NCBI GenBank assembly: GCA_032718475.1 | Contig: JAUCBJ010005335.1 | Span: 1 to 64,000, forward strand | DNA length: 64,000 nucleotides | Direction of reading: 5' to 3' | Origin: Nemertoderma westbladi | Lineage: Eukaryota > Xenacoelomorpha > Nemertodermatida > Nemertodermatidae | Shown here: piece after piece, positions 10,474 through 21,787 of the stretch | How positions within the stretch are numbered: the stretch's first letter is position 1 | Layout: every line of letters starts with the position of its first letter | The notes under the pieces: model-generated | The model's input: the letters and a program-made list of their open reading frames with translations, nothing else | Databases searched by the model: none | What the model was told of the DNA's origin: nothing | Position numbers and translations under genes: made by a program

Positions 10474-13400
10474 ATATGTAGGTGCGTTGTCCACCCCCCA
10501 GGACGAACTAGGAGAACATAGCATAAGGTCAGTGAAAATGGTGGCTATAAAGAACTTCGCTACTACTCAAGCAGACCTTTATAATTGGGACGAGGATGAG
10601 AGCATCCAACATCTTAAGATACCTCGATTCCAGACAGATTATCCTGGAGTGCAAATACTCATCGGTCAAAATGCGCATGAAGCGCTCGAGACATTGGAGA
10701 AACGACCTGCTCAACCGCAACCTCTACAAGTTTATGCGGGAAGAACTAGAGTAGGTTGGTACTTTACTGGCCCTTCCCGTAGAACTCTCATGGAAAGATT
10801 ACCGAAAGATCAGGTATATCAAGCGCGAGAATGGGAAGTTGAGAACAGTGAGTTCGACGATCCAACTGAGGGAACTCCATACTCCTCAGACAACGACGAT
10901 ATACATCAACTCTTTGATGAGGAGAATGCCATCGATCTCCTTAAGGAAAGCGAGACTTGGCAAAATCAAGTGAACTTATGTCAACTCCTTCTTCCATCCG
11001 AGCGAGACGACTATAACGACGAGCTTAATGACGTTATTGAACGTTATAATGCCAAGACTCGGGATGAACACGCCGTGAGATTCTTTACTCAAGAGGTCGT
11101 AGAGCCCAACTCCTACGATAAGGCCCTATCGGTGGAGGAAGAAAGAGCCAAGCAGATCCAAGCGACAACTACTCGTTTTCTTAAAGATCAAGGTAGATAT
11201 GAGATCGGTCTTCCTTTCCGAAAGCGAGAACCAAAGTTCATTAACAACAGACCTTTGGCAGAGAAAAGAATTGCTCAACTACATCGACGCCTTACGGCAA
11301 ATTCTTCAGCTAAAGAAATGTATAAAACACAGTTGAAGAAGTTTATTAGCAAGGGATATGCGGAGCTAGTACCGGAAGAAACCCCTATAACTGAGAGAAC
11401 GTATTACTTAACTCACCATTACGTTCCCAAACCCGGTAAACCCCATGAAGTACGAGTGGTGTTTGACGGTTCCGCCCTTTATATGGGCCAATCTCTTAAT
11501 TCTGAATTGTTACCCGGACCCAACTTACTCTAATCCTTGTTGGGAATACTATTAAGATTAAGACAATACTCCATTGCTTTCGCCTCAGATATAGAAGGCA
11601 TGTTCTTACAAGTCAAAGCGCTGGATAGGGATCGAGATAGCCTACGATTTTTGTGGTGGCCTGAAGGAGACCTCAATAAGAAACCGGTGGAGTACTGGAT
11701 GACCATCCAAGCTTTTGGGATAATCTCGAGCCCTTCAAACGCCTGTTCCGTGGTACGCACCACTGCGGATGACAACCGAGACGCCTTCTCTAAAGAAGTG
11801 ATCGACAATATCAAACGAGACATCTACATGGACGATAATCTAAAGTCCCTTCCATCAGTCGAAGAAGCCATTGAGGTCGCTAAAGGAACGGTAGAGTGCT
11901 TAAAAAGAGGTGGATTTCGATTAACTAAATTCACTAGCAACTCCCGTGAGTTTCTGGAGTCGATCCCGGTAGAAGATCGAGGAGCAAAAGACCTAGATCT
12001 AATAAAGGATGATCTCCCAGAAACTAAGACCCTTGGTTTGAAATGGGACACAGAAAGAGATATCCTGTTTTTCCAACTAAAACAGCGAGATAATCCAGTT
12101 CGGACTAAACGGATATGTTTGAGTATCCTGAGCACTTATTTCGATCCATTGGGATTTATTAGCCCAGTTATATTGATTGCTCGGAGTTTAGTACAACAAA
12201 TGTGGCTTGAAAACCACTCATGGGACGATCCACTTAAGGGAGAATTATTAAAGAAGTGGATGAAATGGGAAGATTCTCTACCAGCCATCGAAAACTTCAT
12301 AATTTCCTGTTCATATTTTGGTCATGTTCTCCCTACGTATTCATATCAACTCCATGTGTTTGGAGACGCCAGCGATATGGGAATAGGTATAGTAGCTTAC
12401 CTAAGGGTGGAAACTCCGGACGGAATCAAAGTTGCCTTGGTTACCTCTAAGGCATTGATAAACAACAAGTTGAAAGTTCCTCGAGCGAAGTTAAAAGCGG
12501 CTCTATACGCTACAGCCATCGGCCGGAATGTAACAGAACAGATCGACTATCCCCTGGAGAAAACTGTCTATTGGACCGACGCTTTACTCGTGTTGGAGTA
12601 TATAACCAATGAAGTCTGTCAGTTCAGCGTCTTCGTTACCAACAGAGTAGCTATTATACTCAGTCGCACGACGATGGATCAATGGAGACATTGCCCCGGA
12701 ACGATTAATCCAGCGGACATCGCTTCCAGGGGAGCAACTCCACAAGAACTGGTAGATACTCCAGACTGGTTAGGTGGACCCGACTTCCTCTACAAAGAAG
12801 AAGAAGAATGGCCTCCTCATCTTACTACAGCAGAAATTAGACAGGCCAAGGGAGCGGAGAAAGTCAAACCTAAAACTCAGGCGAGTAAATCGAAGTTATT
12901 CAAACCCACAGTGGATCTGTCTGTACTACATACTTCCGGAGACGACGCTTTGGATCAGAAACCCACAGCCACAAATAAACCCATTGTGGAAATCCGTGAT
13001 AAGGATTGGAAATCTGGCATACCAGACGTCTCGCAAGGACTCTCACCCCTTCTGCAGAGAGCGATACATCACTACAGTTCCTGGAATCGGCTCTGTAAGG
13101 CCGTTACATATTTAAAGAGATGTTTTCACCATCACTACTCTGGGATGAAAACAAAGGGTGATACCGCTCCAATCACATCAGTGCAGGTCCATGTTATTAA
13201 AGACCTTCCTAAGTATAAGGTACCCGACAAGTTTCTGAAGGAGAAGATCAGTTATCAGGAGCATGAAGAAACCAACAAACAGATGCTGAGACTCTTACAA
13301 TGCTATGAAGATTCCGATAAGTATTTCCTGTTGTTGAAAAATCCACAGATGCGCTTAAGGGATCGTTTCTCTAGCACAATGATAGATGGGTTGATACGTG

Positions 13401-13645
13401 TTGGAGGAAGGTTAACGAATGCCCCATTATCCTTTGATACTAAGTTCCCCATACTCATTAGAAATCTTGAAATACAAGTCAAGATGATTGTAGATGTTCA
13501 CAGCAAACTTTATCATGCTGGTAGAGAACGAGTTCTTAGCGAAATTCGAACTCGCTATTATTTTTATAAACCCCGTAGAGCTCTGAACCAAGTTCTTAGG
13601 AACTGTATACCCTGTAGGAAAGCATTCAGTAGTATTATGAACCAC
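10474..13645 (+). pseudogene. BEL-1 reverse transcriptase and RNase H
   Basis: The region encodes the RT (YVPKPGKPHEVRVVFDGSA, catalytic YMDDNL at about 11827) and a BEL/Pao RNase H (HVFGDASDMGIG; third Asp in YWTDALLVLEY), followed by the integrase zinc-binding N-domain (CIPCRKAF). A TAA at 11531-11533 interrupts it where BEL-2 has CAA. At 12488-12490 the codon is AAG (Lys) where BEL-2 has the expected RNase H Glu in PRAELKAAL, a change likely to disable the nuclease. The frame ends at 13708 after a deletion near 13640. Confidence 0.88.
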
Positions 13646-14664
13646 CCTTTACTAATACCGGTATGGATTTATTTGGCCCTATTGAAGTATATCGTGCTAG
13701 GACTATAGTCAAGAGATGGTGTGTAATCTTTGTTTGTATGACTTGTAGAGCCATCCATCTCGATATGGTGAACGATTTATCTACCAACAGCTTTCTATTA
13801 AGCTTACGACGACAGATCGCTCGCTTTGGCACTAGTAACACGATGAGATCTGATAAGGGAACCAACTTCATTGGTGCCAACAATGAAATCAAAGCTTACG
13901 TCAAAGATTGGAACCAAAGACAGGTGGACGACCAACTACGAGTAACAGCGTCTAGTTGGACCTTCAACGCCGCCGACGCCCCTTGGTGGGGAGGAAGTTG
14001 GGAGAGATTAATAAGAAGCGTGAAGACAGCATTTCATTTTATAGTGCCTTGCCGCGCTTATCTCACCGACGAACTTTTGCGGACGTTAATGGAAGAAATC
14101 GCCGCCTATCTCAACGAGAGACCGCTTATGCCAGTCTCATCGAGTCCCGATTCCCTGGAAGCGCTAACACCCGCGCACTTCCTACTGAAGAAACCTGTAG
14201 CCATGCTCCCACAATCGGAAATCACAGACGGAGACGAATACTGCCGACAAACTTGGCAACTCATGCAGTTGTTATCCCGTCGTTTCGCTGACCATTTCGA
14301 AAAACATTATCTGCCCACGCTACAACTTCGAACTAAGTGGTTTGCGCAGCAAGAAAACGTCAGCGCTGGAGACATGGTGCTTATTGTCGATGTGGATCTT
14401 CCACGTAAGCGGTGGCAGACAGGTCGTATAATCGAGACGCACATCTCAGATGACGGTTTGGTGCGATCGGTAGAACTCGTCGTCATGCGACGTAACTTCA
14501 AGAAACCGGGAATTGTCTTCGAGACGCAGCAGCTCAATCGCCCGGTGGGACGTTTATGTTTACTGGAAAGAGACAGAGAACTCTCCGGAAACTATGGGAG
14601 ACAAGATACTCTTCCCACGACCACCTCCCTAATCCAACAAACATCTAGGGACTCCCCAACTTAA
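13646..14664 (+). pseudogene. BEL-1 integrase core and C-terminus
   Basis: The catalytic core is read in a different frame from the upstream zinc finger. First Asp: NTGMDLFGPIEV; second: RSDKGTNFIGA; Glu: WWGGSWERLIRS. The chain ends at 14664 with the usual C-terminal region (GDMVLIVDVDLPRKRWQTGR). Relative to the normal spacing between CxxC and the first Asp, sequence is missing just before PFTNTGMD and the loss is out of frame, so a single functional integrase cannot be made from this copy. The three catalytic residues themselves remain. Confidence 0.88.
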
Positions 14665-16294
14665 CAACGGCTGGAGTGGGTGTGTGACCATATTACTTTA
14701 TATTTGTATTTGTTTTATTTTTATATTTATGTATGTAGTATTATGTAATTTTATTTTAATCGTTTTATTTAATTTTATTTAGTAACATGTTATTTTAGTG
14801 ATCATTTAGTAGATTAGTGCAATATATTAGTGTTTATTACGTACGTAATTACTTAAAATATATATTTAGTGCGACGGCGAGAAATAATTATTTTTCTCTT
14901 TCCTTACTGTCCGTATCATATTATAAATACGTGACTACAGTAAGATGAAATATCCGTACTTATTAAAGTACAATAAAGCCACTACTATATTCAAGTATTA
15001 TTGGTAGGCAGAGTATTAGGAATGCAAAGTTCAGATCCTCGTGTCTCGGCTAAACCAAGCTCTGGGTAGACCTTGGAAACGACTTGCCTCTTCACACTGA
15101 CATTGCTTCGTGCGATATTGCTCTCATACCGTATATTAAATAATACATATAGTAGCGTGATGTCCCTTTAACAGTAGCGTATAACGCAAAATAAATCTGT
15201 TGAACCCTTTGACCATCTGCAATTCTAGTCGATTAAGATATCGCGGCACCCACCGATATACTTGAAAGACAAAATTCTAGAATCAGTGGTTAACGTTCTG
15301 GAATAAACTGGTGCCCATCCTAAATATTAATTATTAATATTTACAAAATCTGTCAAATTTTAGATCCTTTAACATTCTAGTCGATTAAGATATCGTAGCA
15401 TTTACCGATACTCTTAAAAAGACAAATTCATAGAATCAAGGATCCCAGTCCCCAGATATGCTCTGGAATCAAATTGTGTCTATTTAACATTAAATAATAA
15501 AATTTACGGGAATAAATTTAAATTCAGATATTTCAATGAATTTAATAAATTGTCATTTTGTACAATTTATAACATTCCCAAAATTCCATTAATTAATAGA
15601 TCATGGGAGCGGAGATTCACTCTATTAAGTGTATTTGTGTGCGAGAATCTCCAATGTATAGTCAATAGCCGATAAAATTCATAGAATCATGTATAAAGGG
15701 GATATTGACCATTAAAGAATTACTATTAAATAGCATCCCAGATCTGTATGCATGAGAATTACCCTAATTCTACCGCTAGCTTTCCATAATGTCACCATGG
15801 CAACAACCACGCTAGAATTAGAAGTGAGTTAAAAGAACAATAGAAGGCATGCCCCATTGAATAGCATAGGGAATAAATAGCGCACTGCTAGTATCCAAGG
15901 ATACATAATAAATACAGTGACATTCTGGAAGGTACTGACTAACGGACAAATGGCCCGAATGTGTGCAGTTTGTTGCAGTTGTGTTGAATTTGTGCGTTTG
16001 TAGGTGAATGTTACTACTAAGGTGTGTTTACAGTAGCGAGTCGCAATTGTGAAAGTAACCCTAACTCTCCAAGAAGAACCTGCAGTACATCTAAGCCTTT
16101 GGGACGGACAGTTAAGTGACTTGTGCCGGTTATCGTTGTCGTTGTGTAGCTACATCGTTGGCGAAAGCACAGCGACGACGGTACATCAGCGCTGAGGATC
16201 TTACACTGTCCGGGGGCAAAAGAGGGGTAGGCAGCGACGCCCGCTAGCCTAATATATATAAACTCATTATAATATTGATAAACTCATAGCAGAT
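14665..16294 (+). other. BEL-1 spacer between gag-pol and ORF2
   Basis: No coding frame. The left part is very AT-rich. A 151-bp imperfect duplication lies at 15222-15525. The last 400 bp (about 15900-16294) are clearly conserved in BEL-2 (about 48873-49290), including tgacattctggaag, ggacaaatggcc and tgtccgggggcaaa. That is consistent with a promoter, splice acceptor or leader for ORF2 expression; I cannot choose among these. Confidence 0.65.
15222..15525 (+). repeat. 151-bp imperfect tandem duplication in BEL-1 spacer
   Basis: attctagtcgattaagatat occurs at 15222 and 15373, each followed by similar text ending in gacaaa..atagaatca/tagaatca. BEL-2 keeps the same double arrangement at about 49700-49960, so the duplication predates the split of the two subfamilies. 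Confidence 0.75.
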
Positions 16295-18151
16295 ATGACT
16301 GAGTTGATAGAAGATGATCTTGGCATCAGGGAGCGATATACTCTACCTTTACAAGCGTTTGTCGATAGCTTGATACGCGGCGATGCTGGTCCAACTACTA
16401 CGGAGGATGATGGTCGTTATATCGAACCGCTAATGTCCCCGGAGCAACTTACGCGTGAATTGGACTATAGAAAGTTCACCGCTCGCTATACGCATCGTAA
16501 TGGTACGTATATGGACTTCTTAACCACTGGCCATCCTATCGATTTACACGACACGGACGATGTGGATACCGAAAGGGAAATGGTTTTATTTAAATATCAT
16601 ACCCAGCGGAATCGGAACGATAAGCCAAGAATAGAACACGAGAACTCTATTCGAAACAGACTCGAAAGAGAAGACGTTGAAGAGCCGGATAAACGTAACG
16701 ACTTCAACGATTATCTGGAATTCTTGAGAGAAACATACCTCAATATTGCCAGTCAACAGAATCTCGAAACTCGATATCCTCAAGGTATATATCATAATCC
16801 TATGATAGAACTCAAACGACTCTATTTCACTATGATGTATCTTACCGCCGATCGACCGCTACCCGTTGTCCCGGATAGCTTCGAACAGATGGAGGAATAT
16901 TGTAAAACTGGAGAACGATCACCCGCGTTTCCTCTGCAAGACATGCGTCTTTGGTATTACTGCGACGAATGCCCTAGACCCAATCAGCAAACGGAAAGAC
17001 ATAAACATCCGCGGAGACGTTGCGCTAAACACAGTTTTACACGATATACTTACGGGAGTTTCGAGCGAAACCTGTTCGACGTGTCCCCTGCGGTCGCTCG
17101 ACTCAAGCGATCCTTGAACAAACCGATGATCAGAGTTCCGGAATACTCGGTCAGACCTCCGCATTCCTCAGTTAGACCTCAAACTCTTGACCCTAATAGT
17201 ATCACGGATCCTCCCGAACTGTACTCACTGTTCAAAGATCTAGTGTTACCCGAACAGTTGATCGGTGGCACTCCGGTAGTAGGCTCACGAGACATTCGCC
17301 AACCCTACCTAGCTGGATTGGGACGTGGTCATCTAATATCACCATTTAACCCATACAACCGTCCCGGCTTCACCTCTATCCAACCCGTTACGGAAGTCGA
17401 AGAGAGCGTCGTACGAAATGCATTAGACGCTATTTGGCAGAAAATCGGAAAGGGAACGTACGATTGTTTGGAGAAGCGTAAATTGCAGCAACAAGTCCAA
17501 GCGGTGAAGGAATTAGCTTTACCCCAGTTCGATAGAGAAATACAAAATCTCGAGGAGGACATCGAACGTGGAAGAACCTACTCTTTACAAGAGTTTCTAG
17601 ATGAGCGTCTACAACAACAAGCGGAGGAGAATCAGCTCGAGGAGAGACATATAGAACTGGATGAGAGAGAAGAAGCGGCTTTAGCTCAACCCGAAGTGCA
17701 AATCCTTATGACGGATCTCTACTCTAAAACCATTCTTCATCCCTCGATGGCTCCCCATTTCGGAGACAAACTTTTTGCGACGGCACAACCCCAACCGGTT
17801 GATATCAACCTAAGATCTCGCGATCTTATCGCCGACGCTCCTCTGTTGCAGCGTCCGCCCATCGAACCCGCTCGTGTCGATGGTATACTCGTTGAACCTC
17901 CGGACAATAGAGCAGATCTTGTCCGTCGCATGGTACACGATGTAAACATACGCGCTAGACCTTTACCGGACTCGTTTTATGGGATCAAAGATCACCCTTA
18001 TTACGTCAATCTAAAACAATATTACATGGTAAAACCGGAAGATCCTACACATAGTCTGAAGTTTCTACCGTTAATAAATCCTCTCGATATTGTCGAACTC
18101 GAACAACTGCAGAAACATCTGGATCAGTTAGTTAAAGTAAACTCGTTTTGA
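16295..18151 (+). pseudogene. BEL-1 ORF2, N-terminal part (unknown protein)
   Basis: 618 codons begin at ATG 16295 (MTELIEDDLGIRERY) and end in TGA at 18149. I do not recognise this protein. It is acidic and helical at the start, has a Cys/His cluster at about residues 222-246 (CDECP, then HKHPRRRCAKH) that may bind zinc, and a probable coiled coil at about residues 402-466 rich in Glu, Gln and Arg. No signal peptide and no membrane segment are visible. The TGA is in the same frame as the downstream open stretches, so this is best seen as the front of one long protein. BEL-2 keeps only the first ~125 codons, so it cannot show whether this stop is ancestral. Confidence 0.7.
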
Positions 18152-19567
18152 AAACCATATAATGTTTCCAGGATAGAGAAAGAAACAATACCTCCGTATA
18201 ATCTTGATGGATTCATCAAAACTCGTTTAGTGCACTGGAATCTTGATGTGTTATTCGAGGAGGAAAGAATACAACAATATGGAGATGTGGAAACATATAC
18301 CACACAATATTTAAAGTATAAAGACCTGCCTAATGCTAGCGAATGTGCTACCTTGTGGCATCCTGTGGGAATGACACTCGAAAACGCCACTAAAGAATAG
18401 AACGAAACTCTTAACGTTATCGAGATGTATGGAGTTGTCACTTATGATAACAAAGGTAGCGTTCCGGTTGGAGAACTTGGAACTACGCGGATGATACATA
18501 TACGAGGACTCGCTGGTTCTACCCACGTATTTACTCGAGCGTGTTCCGACGTTATTGATTATTCTTTTGAAACTCTTACTGAGATACAAAAGAAACTCCG
18601 ACATGGACAATTTGAACTCGCGCAGCGTTACGTCACCGACACCGAGCGCAAGCCGGCCATGGGTATCGATGGATCGATGTTACCCCAACCCGTGCTCGAG
18701 ATGCTGTTTAACGAAGGAATCCTTAAAATCGGCTCAGCTGTTTATGGAGACCTACAGAACGACTTTCGGAATATGGAGAACATTCCATACCCCTTCGTTG
18801 ATACTCAGCTGATTGCTCCTTGGGCAGAAGGCCGAGGTTTCTTCCGCACTACGTATGCCAATACACCCAACGGAATTACCAAAGTACAACGAACCTCCAT
18901 TGGACATCTTGCCTTTCAAGAATACGGATGGAATTTCAAGGTTGGAAATCCTATAAATTACCAACAAGTATACGGAGATCATTATTCTCGTTTATACTTT
19001 GATGGACCATTGACCGCACCTGGCGCCGTGTATAGCTTTATGAGTGTTCCACTTCGTCCCTCCTTAGCCATATACACGATCTTTGAAAACGCAGCACTTG
19101 CCGGTTGGCTAGCCGATGTGTGCAGTCGTACCATACGCGCCCATCCCTTAATACTTGGAACCAAACTCACCAAGTTAGATGAACACAATAAATTCATACG
19201 CTTTGAATGTTTCAGGCGCTTTCTGACTCCGTTCCGTAACGTTGATAGTCAGTTCAAGGACTGCGCTCTGACCAAACTCAGCCTGAGAGACTCGGCGGCG
19301 GAGAAGCTAAACAGCGCGGGATTTGCCCTTTTTCAGGACGTTTGTATACAGAACTTGCACTCATCTGTTATACAAAGACCCCGAATACCCACGGGTTATT
19401 CTGTCGTCGAAGTTCAGACAGTGGGTCCGCTTGCGGAGACAGCCGCACCTACCTCAGCTATGCAATTGGAAGACGAACCAATATGCTTAGAAGCTGAAGC
19501 GATTCAGCCTACAGCGCCCCGGAGCAGCGATAACGACTACGTCTTAGAGTGGTATCAAGGTCCATAA
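18152..19567 (+). pseudogene. BEL-1 ORF2, middle part (unknown protein)
   Basis: The frame of the previous part continues: 82 open codons to TAG at 18398-18400, then about 388 open codons to TAA at 19565-19567, including the ATG at 18425 (MYGVVTYDNKGSVPVGELG). The protein is mixed alpha/beta in character with aromatic-rich stretches (RLYFDGPLTAPGAVYSF) and could be a shell or capsid domain, but that is only an impression and I recognise no family. BEL-2 has lost nearly all of this region by a 2.8-kb deletion and retains only its last ~30 codons. At the position of the TAA, BEL-2 has a sense codon (CAG). Confidence 0.65.
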
Positions 19568-20548
19568 TGTCTCACCGCATACGATTATCGACACGCTAAC
19601 TATGTTTCTCGAAAACGTTGTCGATTATGCGCATCGAGAGACCATTTCACTCCTATGGACTCAGACGTACCCTGTTCCTATTTCCACGAACAACCAATGA
19701 TGGAGATATATTGTGCGTATTGCAGACTTAATAACTCTCATATTTTTGCAGTCTGCCCCCAATTTATGACTCAATGCCACCACTGTCAACTTAAAGGACA
19801 TGCCAGTTATAATTGCCCCTTTAATCACGATTTAGAGAGCGTAGATGAAATGATTACCCTTCGCTACATCCGAGCTTGGGAAGCTAACGCGGATTTACAC
19901 TGTGAGTCCCGTCATCGATACTACCCTGGACGCTCTTACGAGGGAGTTTACGCGTTCCATCCTTATTTATTAGCGTCTGTGGAACAAAAAACACGCATAC
20001 CGAGTTACGAGCTAATGAAGCGTGTTGGTGAGTGTATTTCCACTAAATTTGTTAGAAGATACCTTAGAAACGTCAATCCTAACGATATTACTTCATACCA
20101 TTTGATCAATTATATCCGTCAAGACCCTGAGTATGGCGATTTATTTATCAACTCGCACCCTGAGTTACAGGAAGTATCTCGACGGCCCTACGAATATCGA
20201 GCCCGAGAACGCGAGCTGGAAAGAACTATTAAACCAAGGAAGTTTCTCACCACTCACGGTCCGCCTACCGCCATTGCCCAGACAACCCGTCAAGGACCCG
20301 TAGGAGCTGCTGTCCTGAGGCGCGCCCTAAAGGCTGTTAGACCTTGCTCCACGGAAGTTGATATCGATCAACCAGGTACCTCGACCGGCGGATACACCGA
20401 TCGCAATCCGAAACCTTCTGATGCAATTGTATTGCACCCTTCACCCAGGAGTTACAGCCCTCCTAGTAAAGTGGCTCGCCCCAAAGAGAAAAGGACTCTT
20501 ACTAGCCTCAAAAAACTGCGTAAACGCCGTCCACGTAAGAAAGACTAA
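19568..20548 (+). pseudogene. BEL-1 ORF2, C-terminal zinc-knuckle part
   Basis: In the same frame, 326 codons encode three successive Cys-Cys-His-Cys units: CRLCASRDH with a later Cys, CAYCRLNNSHIFAVC, and CHHCQLKGHASYNC, the last a canonical C-X2-C-X4-H-X4-C retroviral-type knuckle. A conserved helical domain (YEGVYAFHPYLLASVEQK) and a very basic tail (KKLRKRRPRKKD) follow. This makes it a likely nucleic-acid-binding, nucleocapsid-like end of ORF2. BEL-2 preserves it well (47430-48425), so it is under constraint or recently shared. ATG 19655 opens a 297-residue frame but lies inside the first knuckle, so it is not the natural start. Confidence 0.75.
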
Positions 20549-20618
20549 CTGTTTAGAGTATTTTTATATTTTAGAAACTGTGATTTGTTGTATTTTATAG
20601 ACTTAAATCCCATTTTCT

Positions 20619-20626
20619 GGGAGCGG
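20619..20626 (+). promoter_or_regulatory. BEL-1 polypurine tract
   Basis: GGGAGCGG directly abuts the 3' LTR, the place where plus-strand priming starts. BEL-2 has the same bases in mirrored position (47352-47359). Confidence 0.7.
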
Positions 20627-21782
20627 TGTAAAAGCTTTTGCGTAATTAACCGGTTATTTTCCCTTAAAGTACTCTGTAGTTGGTTTACCAGGCATAAAAA
20701 GGCCGTGTCCTTGCTGTACTGGTGTTTTAGAGGACATAAAAGTCATTTCCTCTGTATTTGTACTTTAGAGGACATAATCCGCAATCTCGTGACGCGATAA
20801 GCTAGATACTCTTGAAAACAGTGTCGCTACCATGACGACGGCTAACAGCTGATATTGCCACGTCGACATTTCTTTGTTTCTTTGTTCTCTCGTTGTTCGG
20901 TTGACCAATCAGAGCGTTTTTTGTCTCTGTGTTGGAGGTGGATACAGAACTCAGTAGTTCAGTGTTATGTTTTTGCCCAGAGCCTAAGAACACCGGCTTT
21001 TGGCACCTCCGTGTTTCAGTCTTTAGTCTTACATTAGTAGGCTTAATTATAGAACGTATATCTGTTATCTAACCAAACGAGCTACTTACTTACTCACTCA
21101 CTATCCATAAATTACTAATATTACTGCTTTTGCTGTCGGTTATTCATTATATTTGTTGATGAAATATTATATCGGAATACTGATCAATAGTCAGATACCC
21201 CACCTTCTTGATATACTAAAGGTTAGAGAGACCGGTTACAGATAAACGATTGCGACCTATGTTAAGTGGTTTGAAGTGAATCTAATGCTATTTCATATGC
21301 CCGACATAAATTATATGTTGCTCTCTTTATACGTGACCAAATTTAGTGAAGGTCGGCAGATTAGTGTGCAGTATTGTGCAGCATTGTGTATGAGTGTAAC
21401 TGATAACAAAGCATCTCCTAAAGAATGCGCCATATACGTGAATCTATAGCCTTTTCGTTGTGTCTAGTTTAAGCCATAACTCTGTTTACATATTTAGAGC
21501 GCCACGTCCTAAAAGGAACTGTTAATATTTCCCGAAAGTGAATAATATTTGTCAGAGATTATATATTACGATCAGTCGAATAATACAGTAGGCTTACACC
21601 ATCAATCATTAAGCTCCGAACTCAGTCTCCCGGGTATATCCAACGGGTGAATGATTGCGCATAGACTGGCTTCGGCTAATGTAGTGTATCAAATACTCGT
21701 CATAGGCTAAAGACTATCTATCATCCAAAAGACATTCTAATTTTGGCAGGTTAAACTGTCAAAGGTCTTAAAAGCGCAAACA
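20627..21782 (+). repeat. BEL-1 3' LTR
   Basis: 1156 bp, the same length as the 5' LTR and nearly identical to it, ending gcgcaaaca before the GGTCC duplication. The near identity implies a recent insertion or later gene conversion. Confidence 0.93.
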
Positions 21783-21787
21783 GGTCC
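21783..21787. other. Target-site duplication GGTCC, right copy
   Basis: Matches 3208-3212. The Gypsy-A gag frame resumes directly after it. Confidence 0.92.

Larger units (their letters stand above)
3213..21782 (+). mobile_element. BEL-1, 18.57-kb BEL/Pao-type LTR retrotransposon with an extra ORF
   Basis: The element is bounded by two 1156-bp direct LTRs (TGTAAAAG...AAACA) and a 5-bp GGTCC duplication. Inside are a 2.26-kb leader, a gag-pol frame (6628-14664), a 1.63-kb spacer, ORF2 (16295-20548) and a polypurine tract against the 3' LTR. Pol order (DUF1759-type Gag, zinc knuckles, DSG protease, YMDD RT, RNase H, integrase) identifies the BEL/Pao group. Known BEL/Pao elements are usually well under 11 kb, so this is very large. 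The LTRs differ at about two positions, yet coding frames carry at least nine lesions: stops at 7090, 11531, 18149, 18398 and 19565, single-base losses near 8740 and 10473, an integrase deletion near 13640, and a changed RNase H residue at 12488. Confidence 0.92.

Noticed and set aside
8730-10490. Frame changes in BEL-1 gag-pol read as programmed ribosomal frameshifts
   Set aside because: BEL-2 is continuous in one frame through both points, so they are single-base losses.
18149-19567. Stop codons in ORF2 read as programmed readthrough or an alternative genetic code
   Set aside because: Three different stops are involved, BEL-2 has a sense codon at the one place where it can be compared, and other genes here use all three as stops.
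16295-20548. ORF2 as an envelope gene because of its position after pol
   Set aside because: No signal peptide, membrane anchor or cleavage site was seen, and the C-terminus is a zinc-knuckle, basic region.
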